NCBI RefSeq assembly: GCF_011397635.1
Contig: NC_064767.1
Location: forward strand, 19,518,537-19,582,536
DNA: 64,000 nucleotides
Direction: 5' to 3'
DNA from: Epinephelus fuscoguttatus
Lineage: Eukaryota > Chordata > Actinopteri > Perciformes > Serranidae
Position numbers and translations under genes: made by a program. This document shows, one piece after another, positions 15,714 to 28,200 of the stretch; the first letter of the stretch is position 1; each line of letters opens with the position of its first letter. Below the pieces are notes generated by a model that was not told the origin of the DNA, did no database searches, and saw nothing but the letters and a program-made list of their open reading frames with translations.

Positions 15714-18700
15714 TTAGATGTCCATCTCAAACTGAGCATCATCACCTAGAACGCAGAGACAGAAAGGTGTTGGGACATGTCTGGAACAGACTGGGTTGTT
15801 TAATTATCATGGTGCTCATAAAGTGGAATAATTACACAACAACAACAGAGGGTGTGTTTGTCACATGTTTGAGAAGAGCAGTTCGGGTGACTGGAACAAC
15901 AACACACTTCCTGTTTCGCTCTTACCGGTTTTGGGCTTGCCATCATGGTTGTTGATGTGGTTGTTGGCTTCGTTCTTCTTGTTCTCTCTCAGGACATTTT
16001 GGCTGGTCACTCCAGGGATGACAGGCAGGTGGGCTGGGGGAGTCTGGGCAATGGGAGAGTTACGCTTTTCCAGTAGGAACTTACGGTCATAGATGATCCG
16101 GGTTCCTGCAACAGGACAGGCATCAAGTTTTAGTCACTCCTGCTCTATCCAAGGATGCATGTGATGTGGGTGCTATTAAATGTGTTGTGAGTCAAAAGGC
16201 TGGCCTTCATCCAGGAGGCCCAAATTGAAGCCACTCAGTCTCAAATCATCTACTTCTCTTACAACAAGCAGTCTTTAGTTAAACACTCATATCCCTGTCA
16301 GTTTCATTATGTTCTGAGGCTGGGGGAGGGCTTTGACAATGAAAAACAAAAAAAAAAGAAATGTGAAAGATAAACAACATTGGTTACCAAACTTTTCATC
16401 ATGCCCGTTAACAAGATACTTTGCAGATTTTCAACCAACTCTGTATGATACCAACGTGGGCAGTATGTGTGAATGAATTATGATTAACTTCTGTTTATCT
16501 TGCCAGCGCCCAGATCTCCACATTTCCCTGCTCATTTGCCAGTGAAAATATAGCTGCTGTTTTGTGTCATCTGGCAGATGTTCGCTAGCCCTGGGGCTGT
16601 TGCTCGAACGACAGATTGTACATCCTCATTTTTGTACACCTACGGCAACCATTGACATAAAGAGTAGGGATGGATGATATTGAATTTTTTGCAGATATCC
16701 GATATGCCGAAATATAGCAATTTATTTAGCCGATAACCGATACTGATATGTCTACTTTTTTCCAAACCTAATTTTAGTGGCTGGAGAACGAGGTAGCAGT
16801 GTGGTCAAGGACTCCAGAAAAAACACAGGTGCTCTTGAAGTAAAGGGTCAACACATGGGAAGAAAGTATGAACTTCAGGCACTCGTGTGGAGCAGGATCA
16901 AATGCACAAGAATAAAGCTAGCCTGTTAAAAAAACATGGCTTCTTACATTAAAACACCAACCGATTTCAACCCTAAGGGCTTCATCAGGGTGCAAGGACC
17001 ACCATGGCCATGAAGATGGACGTAGGGATCCACGGTGTTGAATTTTTTTTGCCGATATCTGTTATGCCGATAAATAACAATTTATTTGGCCCATAACTGA
17101 CACCAATATTGATATATCCACTTTTTTCTCCACCTAATTTTAGCGATCATCAAGTCTCTTCTGTGGTGGACTTAACATTATATTATATATGAATACTCTT
17201 ATCCTGACAGCCCACCAGCAGATGGTGACATGAAATACAATGCTTTTCAATGTATGTAATATTCATTCATTGTGGAAAATAAGGAAAAGCATGATGGCCG
17301 ATTCGAATATCTAATTTTAAGGCCAATTGCGGCCGATACGATGACGTGCCGATATTATCAGGCATCCCTAATAAAGAGTATAGAACTGGATCAAGAGAGA
17401 GCTGCCCGTCTCTCTCAAACTCAGACCAAACTATGATCAAATATACACCAAGATTCACCATGATACACAGATTTGTTGCCAGCTGGCTGCCTCACTGTTT
17501 CTGAACAAGCAAAACCAACTCTTGGTCCAGTGTGGCACAGGGCATTCTGCAAAAGACACTTAACACTGCCCAAACTGCCAAAGTTTTTATACACACAAAA
17601 TACAAAAGGTTTTCCAACGTCACTGACAGGGAGAGCAAGCTAGACTTTGTCACAGTTTGGAACTGACTGACAAGTTTTTGTTTTCGGTTAAAAAAAAAAA
17701 ATCAGGCTGCTTTGCACTGTGCATGTTGTTTGCTCTCTGAGTAAATCTTGTTCACCTTGATCTTGACAGGCTTGCTGGCATCAAACATACAGAGGCTTTA
17801 GTTCCCACAGTAACTAGATCCATTGATCTTTCTCACAGCAGACACTTGTCATGACAGAGAAGCACAGGGGGAACTAATAATTATGACACTGGCTCAATTC
17901 CAGCAGTTATATGGTGCAGTTAATTTTATAAGTAAGTAAGGCGTTGTTCAAGCTGCATTTCTCCATTTTATATAATTCTACACTGAATAACAGAGGTGCA
18001 AATAAAGACAGTACAGGCAGGGCGGTTGCACTGGGACACATGGGGGAAGGGGGCCCACAGAGAGAGTGGGCCCTCCGACAATATGTCAGGCAGAAAACAG
18101 GCCCTTGTGATTAATTTAGATTGCTACCTTAAAAATATGCCCGTGTTCAAAGAAAAACTCTGTAAGCTCCATTAATCAGTGATAAGTTTGTTTTATCGTT
18201 AGATGGTATGATTTGCTTTAATACAGAGAGAAATATATTTTAGTGTAATATTGAATAGGTTGTTAAATATGTGAGATTACTTTGTTCCTGTCTATTTTGA
18301 CCACTGCAAATCTCTATTTTGGTCCTGTGTGGCTACTGTACAGATGTGACAAATGAAAAGGAAGTGAAGTGAACAAAAACCAAGGCTATTCAAGAGAAGG
18401 CTGAGACACGGGATCAAACATGGGGGGATTGCACATGCGCAGTGTAAGTTGAGCTGCAATGCTGGAGGGTGACTGCAGGGGCGCTAGATAAAAAGCGCAG
18501 GATCTGCTCAGGCGATCAAGGACTGCGCTTGGTGCGGTCTGCTTGGACTTTTGGACGGCGGCTGCCTGTAGTTGTCGGAATTGCATCTCTGTCATTCTCA
18601 CCCACAACGCAGGCCACCAGTGACAGTCCAGTAATAAGCTGTGAAAATGACATGCATGCACATCCCCCTTATTCCGCGGTCTCACACCATCTACTGAGCC

Positions 18701-19870
18701 TTTGAGGAAGTGCAGACCAGATTTTACTGCGCATGTGCATTCCCCCCATGTTTGACCCCGTGTCTCAGCCTTCTCTTGAATAGCCTTGACAAAAACCACC
18801 AACAAAAGACTCTGTGCAGTGTCTGTTCACATATAAAGCAAGTCAGTAGCACGGTTCTGGGATATCATATCCCAGTCATACAGTGATATGAATGATATGA
18901 CTGAATTTTAAACTGACTGTGTTAGCATATTGTGTGCACCTATTTCCCAATAAATTGTCAAACTCTATTTAAAAAAAAAACCTTCAAGGGGAACATATTT
19001 GGCACCATTTGCGTGTAGGATTTCTAAGCATGTGATGGTTAAAAGCCCTGATTGGCAGCCAGGGTAAGGGATGATAACATTTAAATGTATAAAGTGGTAA
19101 ACGGGACAATGTATTGCTATATTATAAGGAGCAAATTACTACAAAACACCAGCAAAGACAACCAAGACAGCATCACGAAAGCTACCTGTCTTATTTTATT
19201 ACCTGATGTTGTGATAAGAAAGATCCAAAAGAAGATATTGTACATAGATATAAATACAGGTGTACCTGGAGATTTTGGCTTGCCCTTTGGTGTGTCTTGG
19301 AACAGTCTGAAAACCACTGGCCTACAGTATCAAAGATTAACTGTATGTTACTTCCTTATCTGAAATGCACTAAATGAATCCCATTATTGCAGTCTGGCTT
19401 TACACAGCTGATGCACAGTATTTGATTTAAGCTGTTTTTAATCACAATGGGTGCAAACAACACATCCTCACCATCTTTAACTGTATTATAATAAATGCGA
19501 TAGATAACAATGTATGCATCAGAATCTCTGCGCTGCAAACCAGCCAATCATAAAGCCGCTAGAGAGCCAAGGGGGCGGGGCTTATCTTTGTTTTTGTTTT
19601 GATCAGTATGACAAGGCAGCCTATAGGCCACAGTGACATGTACAGAGAAAGGTTTGGTGAGAGTGCAAACACCACAGAAAGACAATTATGCGCCATTTTG
19701 TTAGTAAAAAGGTAAAGTATGCGGGATGTCCCTTTACCTCCGGGAGTGGTCGAGAATAAAGTGCCTCCAGGGGTGGTACAATAGTCATGAGGTAGCTGCG
19801 TTGTGTCGTTGATCAACACCGTCCTGGTCGGGATGGCCCAGCTCTCGCTATGCTGACGACTGGACGACAT
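15714..19870 (-). CDS. eif4ebp2: eIF4E-binding protein 2 (4E-BP2)
   Basis: Small disordered repressor that binds eIF4E and blocks eIF4F assembly until phosphorylated by mTORC1. Coding exons (minus): 19738-19870, 15926-16105 and 15714-15745, all GT-AG, giving 114 aa against 120 in human. Visible features: [19 protein letters not shown] with the two TTP priming sites, the eIF4E-binding motif YDRKFLL (residues 50-56), further SP/TP sites (residues 61-67), an Asn-rich stretch (about 89-98) and the C-terminal TOS motif FEMDI (110-114). The middle region ([20 protein letters not shown]) fits 4E-BP2 better than 4E-BP1. Oddity: the N-terminal RAIP motif reads WAIP (residues 11-14; codon TGG at 19838-19840). 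The 3' UTR runs 2.3 kb to about 13395. Intron 1 hosts two DNA transposons. Confidence 0.96.
16665..17370. mobile_element. hAT-like element with 8-bp TSD, eif4ebp2 intron 1
   Basis: A 706-bp element starts TAGGGATG and ends CATCCCTA, flanked by exact 8-bp direct repeats ATAAAGAG (16657-16664 and 17371-17378). Its end sequence (GATATCCGATATGCCGA type) occurs twice: once at the left terminus (about 16675-16760) and again internally (about 17030-17130), each followed by a CACTTTTTTC-like stretch. The 250 bp between them is unrelated. This suggests two element copies fused or nested. No transposase frame remains. Confidence 0.85.
18381..18788. mobile_element. MITE with 63-bp inverted repeats and 8-bp TSD
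   Basis: A 408-bp element whose ends (18381-18443 and 18726-18788) are inverted repeats of 63 bp with only two mismatches, starting CAAGGCTATTCAAGAGAAGG. It is flanked by exact 8-bp direct repeats ACAAAAAC (18373-18380 and 18789-18796). The core is about 280 bp and non-coding. The 8-bp duplication fits hAT, Merlin or P-type transposases; the long inverted repeat is unusual for hAT. Near-identical arms suggest recent insertion. Confidence 0.92.
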
Positions 19871-20066
19871 TTTTAGCGCCGATTGGGTGACAAATCCAGC
19901 AGCTACAGAAAACTGGGGTGTTAATATCCCGACGGACGGTGGAAACCCGGGCCGTTCCCCACTCTCTTATATCTTCCCTAAAGCTTTCTTGTCTCTCCTT
20001 TCGTCCTCCCAGCCGTCAGCACCGTCCCCTCCCTCAGCAAAGGCAGGAAGCACGACAGGCTGCGGG

Positions 20067-20073
20067 CGGAAGT
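20067..20073 (-). promoter_or_regulatory. eif4ebp2: ETS-type site upstream of eif4ebp2
   Basis: CGGAAGT, the core recognised by GABPA/ETS factors, about 200 bp upstream of the eif4ebp2 ATG in a locally GC-rich stretch (about 19920-20110) that gives way abruptly to AT-rich DNA. This is a plausible promoter, inferred only from position and motif. Confidence 0.4.
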
Positions 20074-20469
20074 GAGGTCAGCGGTGCGGAGCAGCAGCAG
20101 ATGGTGCCAGCCCACAGTTACCAGACTACAAGAAACATTTCTTTTTTAATTTTTATTTTATTTCATTATTTTATTTATATATATAATCTGATTTTAGTTT
20201 AGAATTTTATTTTATGATATATTCATGATATTATTTTATCATATTTTTTTTAGAGATTTTCTTTTTTTAATGAAACTATTATATTTATATTTTCATCCTT
20301 TGATCATTTTAGCTGGCACAAGTTCTGCCACTGTATACTTGAGCCTAATGAAAATATTTACACATGCAAACATATGACAAGAGACCTCATTTGCTATTTG
20401 AAAAATCAAATAAGCATAAATCATTGAAATTTCCACCTATAGTTTATTTATATTATTTTAAGTTCCCAT

Positions 20470-20650
20470 GATAAACAGTGGTGGAGTAACCAAGAAGCCT
20501 ACTTTACTCACTGTAAGTAGGCCTTCAAATATGAGGCATTAAATTGGACTTTACATCATTTTTAATGCCTCTTTCTACTTCTACTCCACCACATTTCAGA
20601 GGGAGAAATTTACTTTTTACGTTACTACCATTATAAGAAATCTTGAGTTA
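20470..20650. mobile_element. Fragment of teleost CAGTGGTGGA element
   Basis: Begins ACAGTGGTGGAGTAAC and contains CTTCTACTCCACCACATTTCAGAGG, which I recall as part of a very common teleost DNA repeat. The right end is eroded and no target-site duplication was found. Confidence 0.55.
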
Positions 20651-20659
20651 CTTAACAAA

Positions 20660-21440
20660 TTAAGATTTTACACCAAACTCAGAAAGAAATTATAAAATAT
20701 GGAGTTATGTTATAAATTAACATAAGTATTAAGTATAAACAAGTTAGCTGACTCATAGAAAATGAATTGGCAACTGTTTTGGTAATCATGTAAGTATTTT
20801 TTTTGTAAATATGTTTATTGATTTTAAACATTAAACAAGTTACACAAATATAAGACACCCATATTTAGAACATATGGCATCATATATATAAAAAAAATTA
20901 AAATAATATCACACTCCTTTAAAAAAACAACAACACAAAAAAACAAAAAAACAAACAAACAAATTAACAAAAAAAAAACCCCACATACAGTATAATACAA
21001 AATATATCATTAAGCACACATATTGTAGCACAATATCCTCACATTAGTTTAGTTTGCATCCCTTTTCTAAGCCTTACACTTCTAAAGCATCTTCAATGTC
21101 ACCTCTTTTTATTTTATATTTGGAAAGCTTTGAATAATTTTAAATACAAAGATGACAAACATTTCATGGGTCCAGCCTCCAAATTATGAGGGTTTGCTTC
21201 TTTTCTGACAAATTATTAAGCTAAATAAATGAATAAATAGATAAATATGTTTTCAATAATTTTGTTCCATTTAATTAATTTTTTTTGTTTATTTCACTCA
21301 AGACCATATCACATGCTGGAGTACAAACATTACATACAGAAGGTAATAACAGAACAATGGCACACGGTGTGGCTACAGTCCAACAAATGTTACTAAAACA
21401 AAGGAAGGACATTCTTCAAAAAAAACATCTAGTTTACAAA
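20660..21440. other. AT-rich intergenic DNA
   Basis: No gene seen. A-rich and CAAA-rich simple sequence (about 20885-20985), probably old LINE 3' UTR material, precedes the LINE coding relic on the minus strand. Confidence 0.5.
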
Positions 21441-22410
21441 TAACTTTTGGCTTATCTGATTGTAATAACAAAATTAATTAAAACATAGATGAGTATTTTA
21501 AATGATACTTTGGCTAATACCTTTCTCTGTAAGTTATTAAGAGTTACATTCTGACACTCAAATAGAATAAGATACTCATCTCCCACATGATTATCATCAT
21601 TACAGCTGCAGATCCTATGGTTTCTATCCAGCCCTTTGTATCTTCCAGTAACTTTAGTAATTCTGTTGTTTACTCTAAAATTACAAATAGCCTGTCTGTA
21701 CTTTTGGTTTTCATGCAACAGATACTTCTCCAGTTTAAACTCTTGTTTAATGTCAACATATATATCACATGTTGTCGTGCCTCTGAGCTCACTTTGCCAC
21801 TTTTGCATGAACTGATCCTTTAGCCTCTGTTCAACAGCTAGTTTCAACCAGCTGATGTTGTTACTCTTTAGCCAGAAGTGAGACAAGCCACATTCATCCA
21901 GTATCTGCTTGATCTGCAAGACCCATGGTGACACATATACACCCGTATTATGCAGGCTAAGCAAATAGTTGTACATTATTCAGCTGAGTTTAGTTTTTTT
22001 ACTCTCTATCAGCCTCCTCCAGTAGCTTATAATTCTCTTTTAACTGCAATAGAGTGGATATTTACCTAACTCCCCGTAGACCATATTACTGCAGGTTGTC
22101 ATTTTAACTTTTAGGGTATATTTTAGGAATTTAAGATGTAGTATTTCTTTCCAACCCCTGCATTTTACATGCATACAACATAACAGGTGTAACCAGCTTG
22201 TCAAAAAGATCAAGTGTGACATCTACAGGTAAATCAAACTTTCTACATATACTGTTGGCTGGACAAAACAAGCACTGTGAAGGTGTTACTTTAGGCTCTG
22301 GGTAATTGTGGTGAAATTTCTCACTATTTTCAGAATCTTTACAAACCAAACAATCAGTTGATTCATGGAGAAAATAATCAGCTGATCGGTCCATAATGAA
22401 ACTAAACATC
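21440..22410 (-). mobile_element. Decayed LINE reverse-transcriptase C-terminus
   Basis: Three minus-strand frames read collinearly as the end of a non-LTR retrotransposon ORF2: FDKLVTPVMLYACKM (about 22150-22200), then MVYGELGKYPL (about 22045-22080), then 21452-21976 with WVLQIKQILDECGLSHFW, RLKDQFMQKWQSEL, CNFRVNNRITKVTGRYKGL and the zinc-knuckle-like CSCNDDNHVGDEYLILFEC. This order matches the thumb and C-terminal region of teleost CR1/L2-like LINEs. Frameshifts and stops make it non-functional, and the 5' part is missing. I describe it only as a relic. Confidence 0.8.
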
Positions 22411-25080
22411 AGTGACAGTCTGATACAAAAAAGTAAAAAGGAACTCCATAACCTAATGCATGAGGAATATTAGTCTAATGATACAATATATAATAGTATA
22501 ACACATGGGGCTTTTCTGTAAGAAGTATTTTTTACTTCAAATACTATGAGTACATATCCCTGATTTCTGGATTTGTCACAGACTTGGACTAGATCAAGAC
22601 TGTTTTAGACACATTTCTCTGAACCCTTCCTTGGTACATTTGCAGATAATCGTGTCATTTATGTATAAAGGTTTGGAAAACGAGGATCGTTCTGCCTCTT
22701 GTTTGTCATTCATTACTGATGTTCCTGACAAGAATAGCAACAGATTCTATTTCTATGATTCCTGGCATGCACTGAGACTTTTCTGCACCCTATAATTATA
22801 AGTGTCTTTGATCTGATGCAGATGCACATGCCATGACTTAGTCATGTGAGATCATAGGCGCAGCAGCTGCTTATAATGATGTAACTAATAGTTAAAATAA
22901 AACAGGTAGTATTTGAATTTATTTAAAGAATAGTCTCTTGAGGTGTTACATCTCATTTTCAAGGGGGTGCTCTAGACACAAATACAAAACAAAAACATAC
23001 AGACAAAACTACATTGCATAACACACAATCACTACAAATATTGTTTTGCGATGTGAATATAAAGAAGTCTGCTGCTTCAGAGCACAAAGAGGCAACAGAA
23101 CTCAAGAAAAGTGGAAGATTATTCCAGTCAGATGGAGCTTTGTAGTGAAATGACCTTTGTCCAACTTCCTTGAAAATTCTGGGGACAAAGAAAAAGAGAT
23201 ACTGCAGGTGTCTGTGGATATGAGGAATTACATAGAGTCAAAAACTGTTTCAGATACAAGGGGCAGGAAATGAACACATTTGAAAATGAATTGAACCCAG
23301 TGAAATTGCCTTCTAGATTTAGGCTCAGTAATTCATACATGAGGCAGTGAGCTCTATATGGACACCTCAAAAACAGACCTACATAGAGAATACTACATTA
23401 AGGGTCTAAGATGAGTGTCAGATGTGTTTTGATAGACAATATCAGCATAATCAATAATAGGTAATAACCACTGTGAAATTATTCTTTTTCTGATCTGAAA
23501 TGTAAAACAATTAATCATCAGTTATTAATCAGTATCAGAGCATATATGTTGTAATAACGTAAAGCTTTAGTGTTGAAATATACAACACAGCCCAGTCTAT
23601 AAAGATCACTGCTTGAGATTCCTTCATATTATTGCACTGGTTGGATTTTGGGAATGCGTTTTTAGGTATTTGTGGTTTTATACAACATTTTATTTAAAGA
23701 CAGGACTGTGTGATGTTGTAATGAGGGAAAGAAATTGACAACCAGGGAGAGGCACCAACTGATCCTTTCACTCATCAAATGTCAAAATATATGTCCTCTG
23801 AGACCCAAACTTTTGTTTGGTAAGCATTTTCAATTTCTCCTAGCTATTTAGCATCAGTAGGACTGGAGAGGTTTAAAGAACTAAACATTATCAACGATAA
23901 TAAAGTCCCAATTTCCTTAAATGAGCCAATGATAAATTCCCGGTGTCTTCAAATAAGTACTTTCTAATGAAGTTTCTTAGCTTGCTACTGTTGCTAGAAT
24001 TGGTCAAATTTATATGGTATATCAAACTACAAACATTATTAATTATAAATAAATAAGTTTCAGCTATTAAATCTGATCAGGTTTTGTGCCTTGTCTTATT
24101 TTGTGTCAGGATCAGCTGCAGACCGACTTTGCAGAGATGGCTGCCATCTTGTTTTTACATAGATTTGTGTATGGTGGTCTTATTAATACTAGATGGCACA
24201 AAGAAGTGTCCACGAACGAGGACAACAAGTCTAAGTTAAGCAGAGTGAAGTGCAAGGTCCAGTAAACCCAAGTCTCAGGAGGATATTTAACACTTTGTAT
24301 CTGTTAGCTTTTGGTACCCCAAAGTAACAACATTTAGTAAATACTTCCCTGTACTACATGACAAACAAAAAGGCCCAGAAAGTATTTTCTTTAATAGACT
24401 TACTTACCCTTCTAGAATGAGACCCTCACATTGTTATTTATTTATTTTTGTTTTGTTTTATTGTATGGATTTTTCTTTATAGAAGCTGATTCACCATCTT
24501 CAGTTGTAATATCACTAGCCTTAAATGTTTGTAAGGTGATGATACTTGAATTAAAAAAACAAAAAACAAAAAAAAATAACCATTTAGTTAATACTTTGAT
24601 TAAGACAAAGTCAGATGACATCATAAGATAAGATAAGATAAGATAAGATAAGATAAGATAAAATAAGACAAAATTTTATTTATCCCAAGCTGGGGAAATT
24701 CACATGTTACAGCAGCTCAAATAGCACAGATAGGAAAGCAAGTTAAATGGCGATAAAATACGTATAGAATAAAGATAAAATACAAAACCATATATTTTAG
24801 AATTAGAAAAATATAAAGTACTAAATTTAGACACAACTATAAACTCAGCACTATAGGCCTACACCTTTCACTTATGCACATACGAAAAAAAGAATATGTA
24901 TATATGAATGTGTGCATATAATCATGTGTCATAGTAGTACTCTGGTGTTGCTGTTCATCCCTAGGCTTCGTCTCCAGTTCTATTTTTATGAAAATGCAAA
25001 TTTCCTCTCATTTTTTTGCATATTTTCTGTAGTTTCATCAGCCAGCTTCCATATTTCCTATAACCTATAAAGGCACCATA
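22411..25080. other. Gene-free intergenic DNA upstream of ppa1
   Basis: No exon was recognised. Contains probable LINE-derived 3' sequence (about 22900-23400, motif ATTCCAGTCAGATGGAGCTT) and an AAGATA-tailed fragment at 24626-24860. The final 100 bp lead into the ppa1 promoter. Confidence 0.5.
24626..24860 (-). mobile_element. LINE 3' end with AGATA tail
   Basis: Seven tandem copies of AGATA/AAGAT units (about 24627-24661) adjoin TTTTATTTATCCCAAGCTGGGGAAATTCAC. I recognise the pattern TTTATT-ATCCC-GGGGAAATT as the 3' terminus of a teleost LINE class, here minus-oriented with the short tandem repeat as its tail. It is 5'-truncated. Confidence 0.55.
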
Positions 25081-25087
25081 GGCGAAG

Positions 25088-25098
25088 TGCGCATGCGC
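25088..25098 (+). promoter_or_regulatory. ppa1: NRF1-type site in ppa1 promoter
   Basis: TGCGCATGCGC, a perfect palindromic NRF1 consensus, 107 bp upstream of the ppa1 ATG. NRF1 sites near start sites are usual for metabolic housekeeping genes. No TATA box was seen. The transcription start is inferred within about 25100-25190. Confidence 0.6.
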
Positions 25099-25204
25099 TG
25101 TGCCCTCTCTGTCTACACCACCACCGACCACCTAGGGCAGACGTTTCCTTCCGCCGCCATCCTCCATCCCAGCGCCAGCCAGCAACACAAACCTGCACTC
25201 AAAC

Positions 25205-28200
25205 ATGAACTTCACAGTGGAAGAGAGGGGAAACCCGAACTCCCTGAGCTACCGCATCTTCTTCAGTAAGTAGAGACTGAGTAGAAATAATAGAGTTTGG
25301 TCATTGTTAGCTAGTTTGAGGTCTTTTCACAAGCTCCACAGGCTTGCCGCAACCTCCCACGTGTCACTTATTCATTTATTGTCGCTGGCTTGTGTCATGC
25401 TATCTACAGTGTTGACATTATATTCTCGTTATACTGGATGTTAAAAGCAAATCCCCGCGTGTTTAAAAAGCCCCAATCGCTCGGTTTGAGCCACGTAAAG
25501 TTGCGCAGACCAGTTGTGCCGGTTTTACGTGTTAACGTGGAGTGAGATGGTGTGGTTTCTGATATAACGTCGACTGTACACCGGTATTATTGCCCTAACT
25601 TTGCAGAAGGAAGTTGGTGATTTTCGGGAAAGCAATGTGCTTGAACACGTCATCAAATATAAAATCATAAAAGGTTGTGTTTGTGGGACAACGCCCTCTG
25701 TAACTATAACGGTAATGCGTTAATGAACCTGCTGATGAAACCACACTTGAAAAGCCCACTGCAGCTGCACACAGATTTTTGATAATCCTCTTTTACCAAT
25801 TTTATTTATAATGTCTTGCTGCTCTCTCAGCTTGCAGTCATAATTTTTAAAGACAAACCCAAGTTAAGTTTCAGATCTGTCTATATCAGGAGTGTCAAAC
25901 TCATTTTAGTTCAGTGGCCACACACAGTCCAGTTTGATCTCAAGTGGGCTGGAACACTGAAACCACTGCATAATAACCTGTAAATATGAACCCCTTCAAA
26001 ATTTACTGTCATTCTGAAAACATTTATCTATTTACTAAACAAAGAAGAAAGTGAAAGCTGTTGAAAAAGCAGGTTCAAGTCATCCTCTGCCTCACAAACC
26101 ATTTACAATCTGAAGTTTTGTCAGTGCCTCAGCAGCAGGATTCCACTAACACTGTTTTAAGACAGAAGTCTGATACGGATTAATGTTTAATATCTTTAAA
26201 TATGACCATAGAAAGTAGTCATTGTAAACTGTTGATGTTATCCTGACGTGACTTTAGACAAAGGGCCCACGTGACTTACGTCTACAGTTAAGTTAAGGTG
26301 GAGTTCTGGCTAAATTGTGAGATTCAATTGTTCTTTGAGTGAGGTGTCTGAATAACAGGAAATAACACTTAAAATACCTGCAGTGTCTACACTATAAATT
26401 GTCATGGTGCACCAAGTCTTTGGCTTTTTTTCTTGTGCTCAAATGGCCCTCAAATGTGCAACACACCACGTCTGAGCTTCTCTTATTTTGAGTCGTGTTT
26501 ATGCTACAACGTATTTGGGCGTTGTCAGCAGGATTGACGGCAGGACTGTATTCTGGTCAGGCCTCTAAGGCAGTATCTACTGTTCAAATTGCTCCTGAAA
26601 CCTCTCAGCCGTCACATGTGCATCAATATCAGGTGTGCAAAGTCATCCAGAGGGCCAGATTGGACCCTTTGGCAAGCCGGTTTGGGCCCCCGGACTGTAT
26701 GTTGGACACCCCTGGTCTAAATGCAAGACTTAAGGTCTCATGATCATTGCGGCATGGTCATGAGTGCTCAGCCAGGATTGGTTAAGTAACATTAACTGTT
26801 AGCATTGCCCAACAAGATGCAAGTTAATGTTAGTTTCAGACAGCCAAACTGGCACTGCCTGTTCTGTTAGCTGCACTATCCTAGATTTGTTATCCATTAA
26901 TGGGCAGAGGCCATGCAGCTGCAATCTCTTCACCAAGCAAATCACTGACACGGCTTTACCCTGAAGTGAAAGTGAGCAGTCATGGAAACCTATGTACTCT
27001 CTTGGTAATACACTCGACTCCATGACGTGATTCAGCCAGCGAGGGACTCTCAGTTGTTGATGTGAGACACATCAGAGCAGCTTGTGTGTGTCTCCCATGT
27101 TCACACAGTGTTTAATGTGACTGTTTTGCAGAAAATGATGAGGGGAAGTACATCTCACCATTCCATGACATACCAATGTATGCTGATGAGAGTCAGGTAA
27201 GACAGGCTCTGTCACCTTTACCCCAGTAAATACACATGTAATTTGTGTACCTTTTTAAATGTCACCTGCAGCATTTCCATGAATGCGTAGTTGAGTTAAC
27301 TACAATGTGTCCATTACAGACACTGGACTGGTTTGAATAATGCTCTCCAGAATAGCAAGGTCATAGTCTATCTGCGAAGGCAACGGCCTTTACTCTTGAT
27401 TCTCCCAGTGCTGTGTCAATATCTCCTGTGATTGCAGTAGATTATTTATCTTATCTTTCTGAAACAATTCATCCTATTGGTGGAAACGTTTTGACCAAAG
27501 CAGTGTAAGTTAAAGCCAGAGTGTAGCACATTATTCAGTATATTCATTGTGGGTTTTCAAATTGTGTCATCTTCATTATTATTGATTGGATTCATGTCTC
27601 CTACAGAACATCTTCCACATGGTTGTTGAAGTACCAAGATGGACAAATGCAAAGATGGAGGTAGGAGTCTCAGATGTTCCTCCACCATCAACTTTTGGAT
27701 CACATTTTAGCTGCCTGGGCCTCAGTTTGACCGCAGTGTATTTAACAGGCTAGCGCAGTGCCTGTTTGGAACGGGCTGATTGTTCAGCCTGAAGTATTGC
27801 TGCACTCAGCTTTGTCAAGAGTCACTCACACAGACAACTGCACACTCAACACTGTGCTTCATTAGTTCCTGAGAAATACACCTGGGCCCCAAACAGCTCT
27901 AGATTTATTATGATGTTTAGATATGAAACATCTTGTATTATGTTGTCGCTATTCTAACTCATCATACTGAAAATAATGCACAAATGGCCCCCAAAGCATC
28001 TAAAAACATGTTACTGGTTATATTTTGGATTCAGATTTTAATCACAAAATATAACTATTGAGATATGATTTGTTGTTATTCATTAAACCATCCAGCATTA
28101 TAAGAAGAACTGAAAGCTCCACTTTGACCTGCTGTTAAGTAAATTTAAGTATATTGTGTTATGATAATAATCATAATAAACTTTATTTATATGGCACGTT

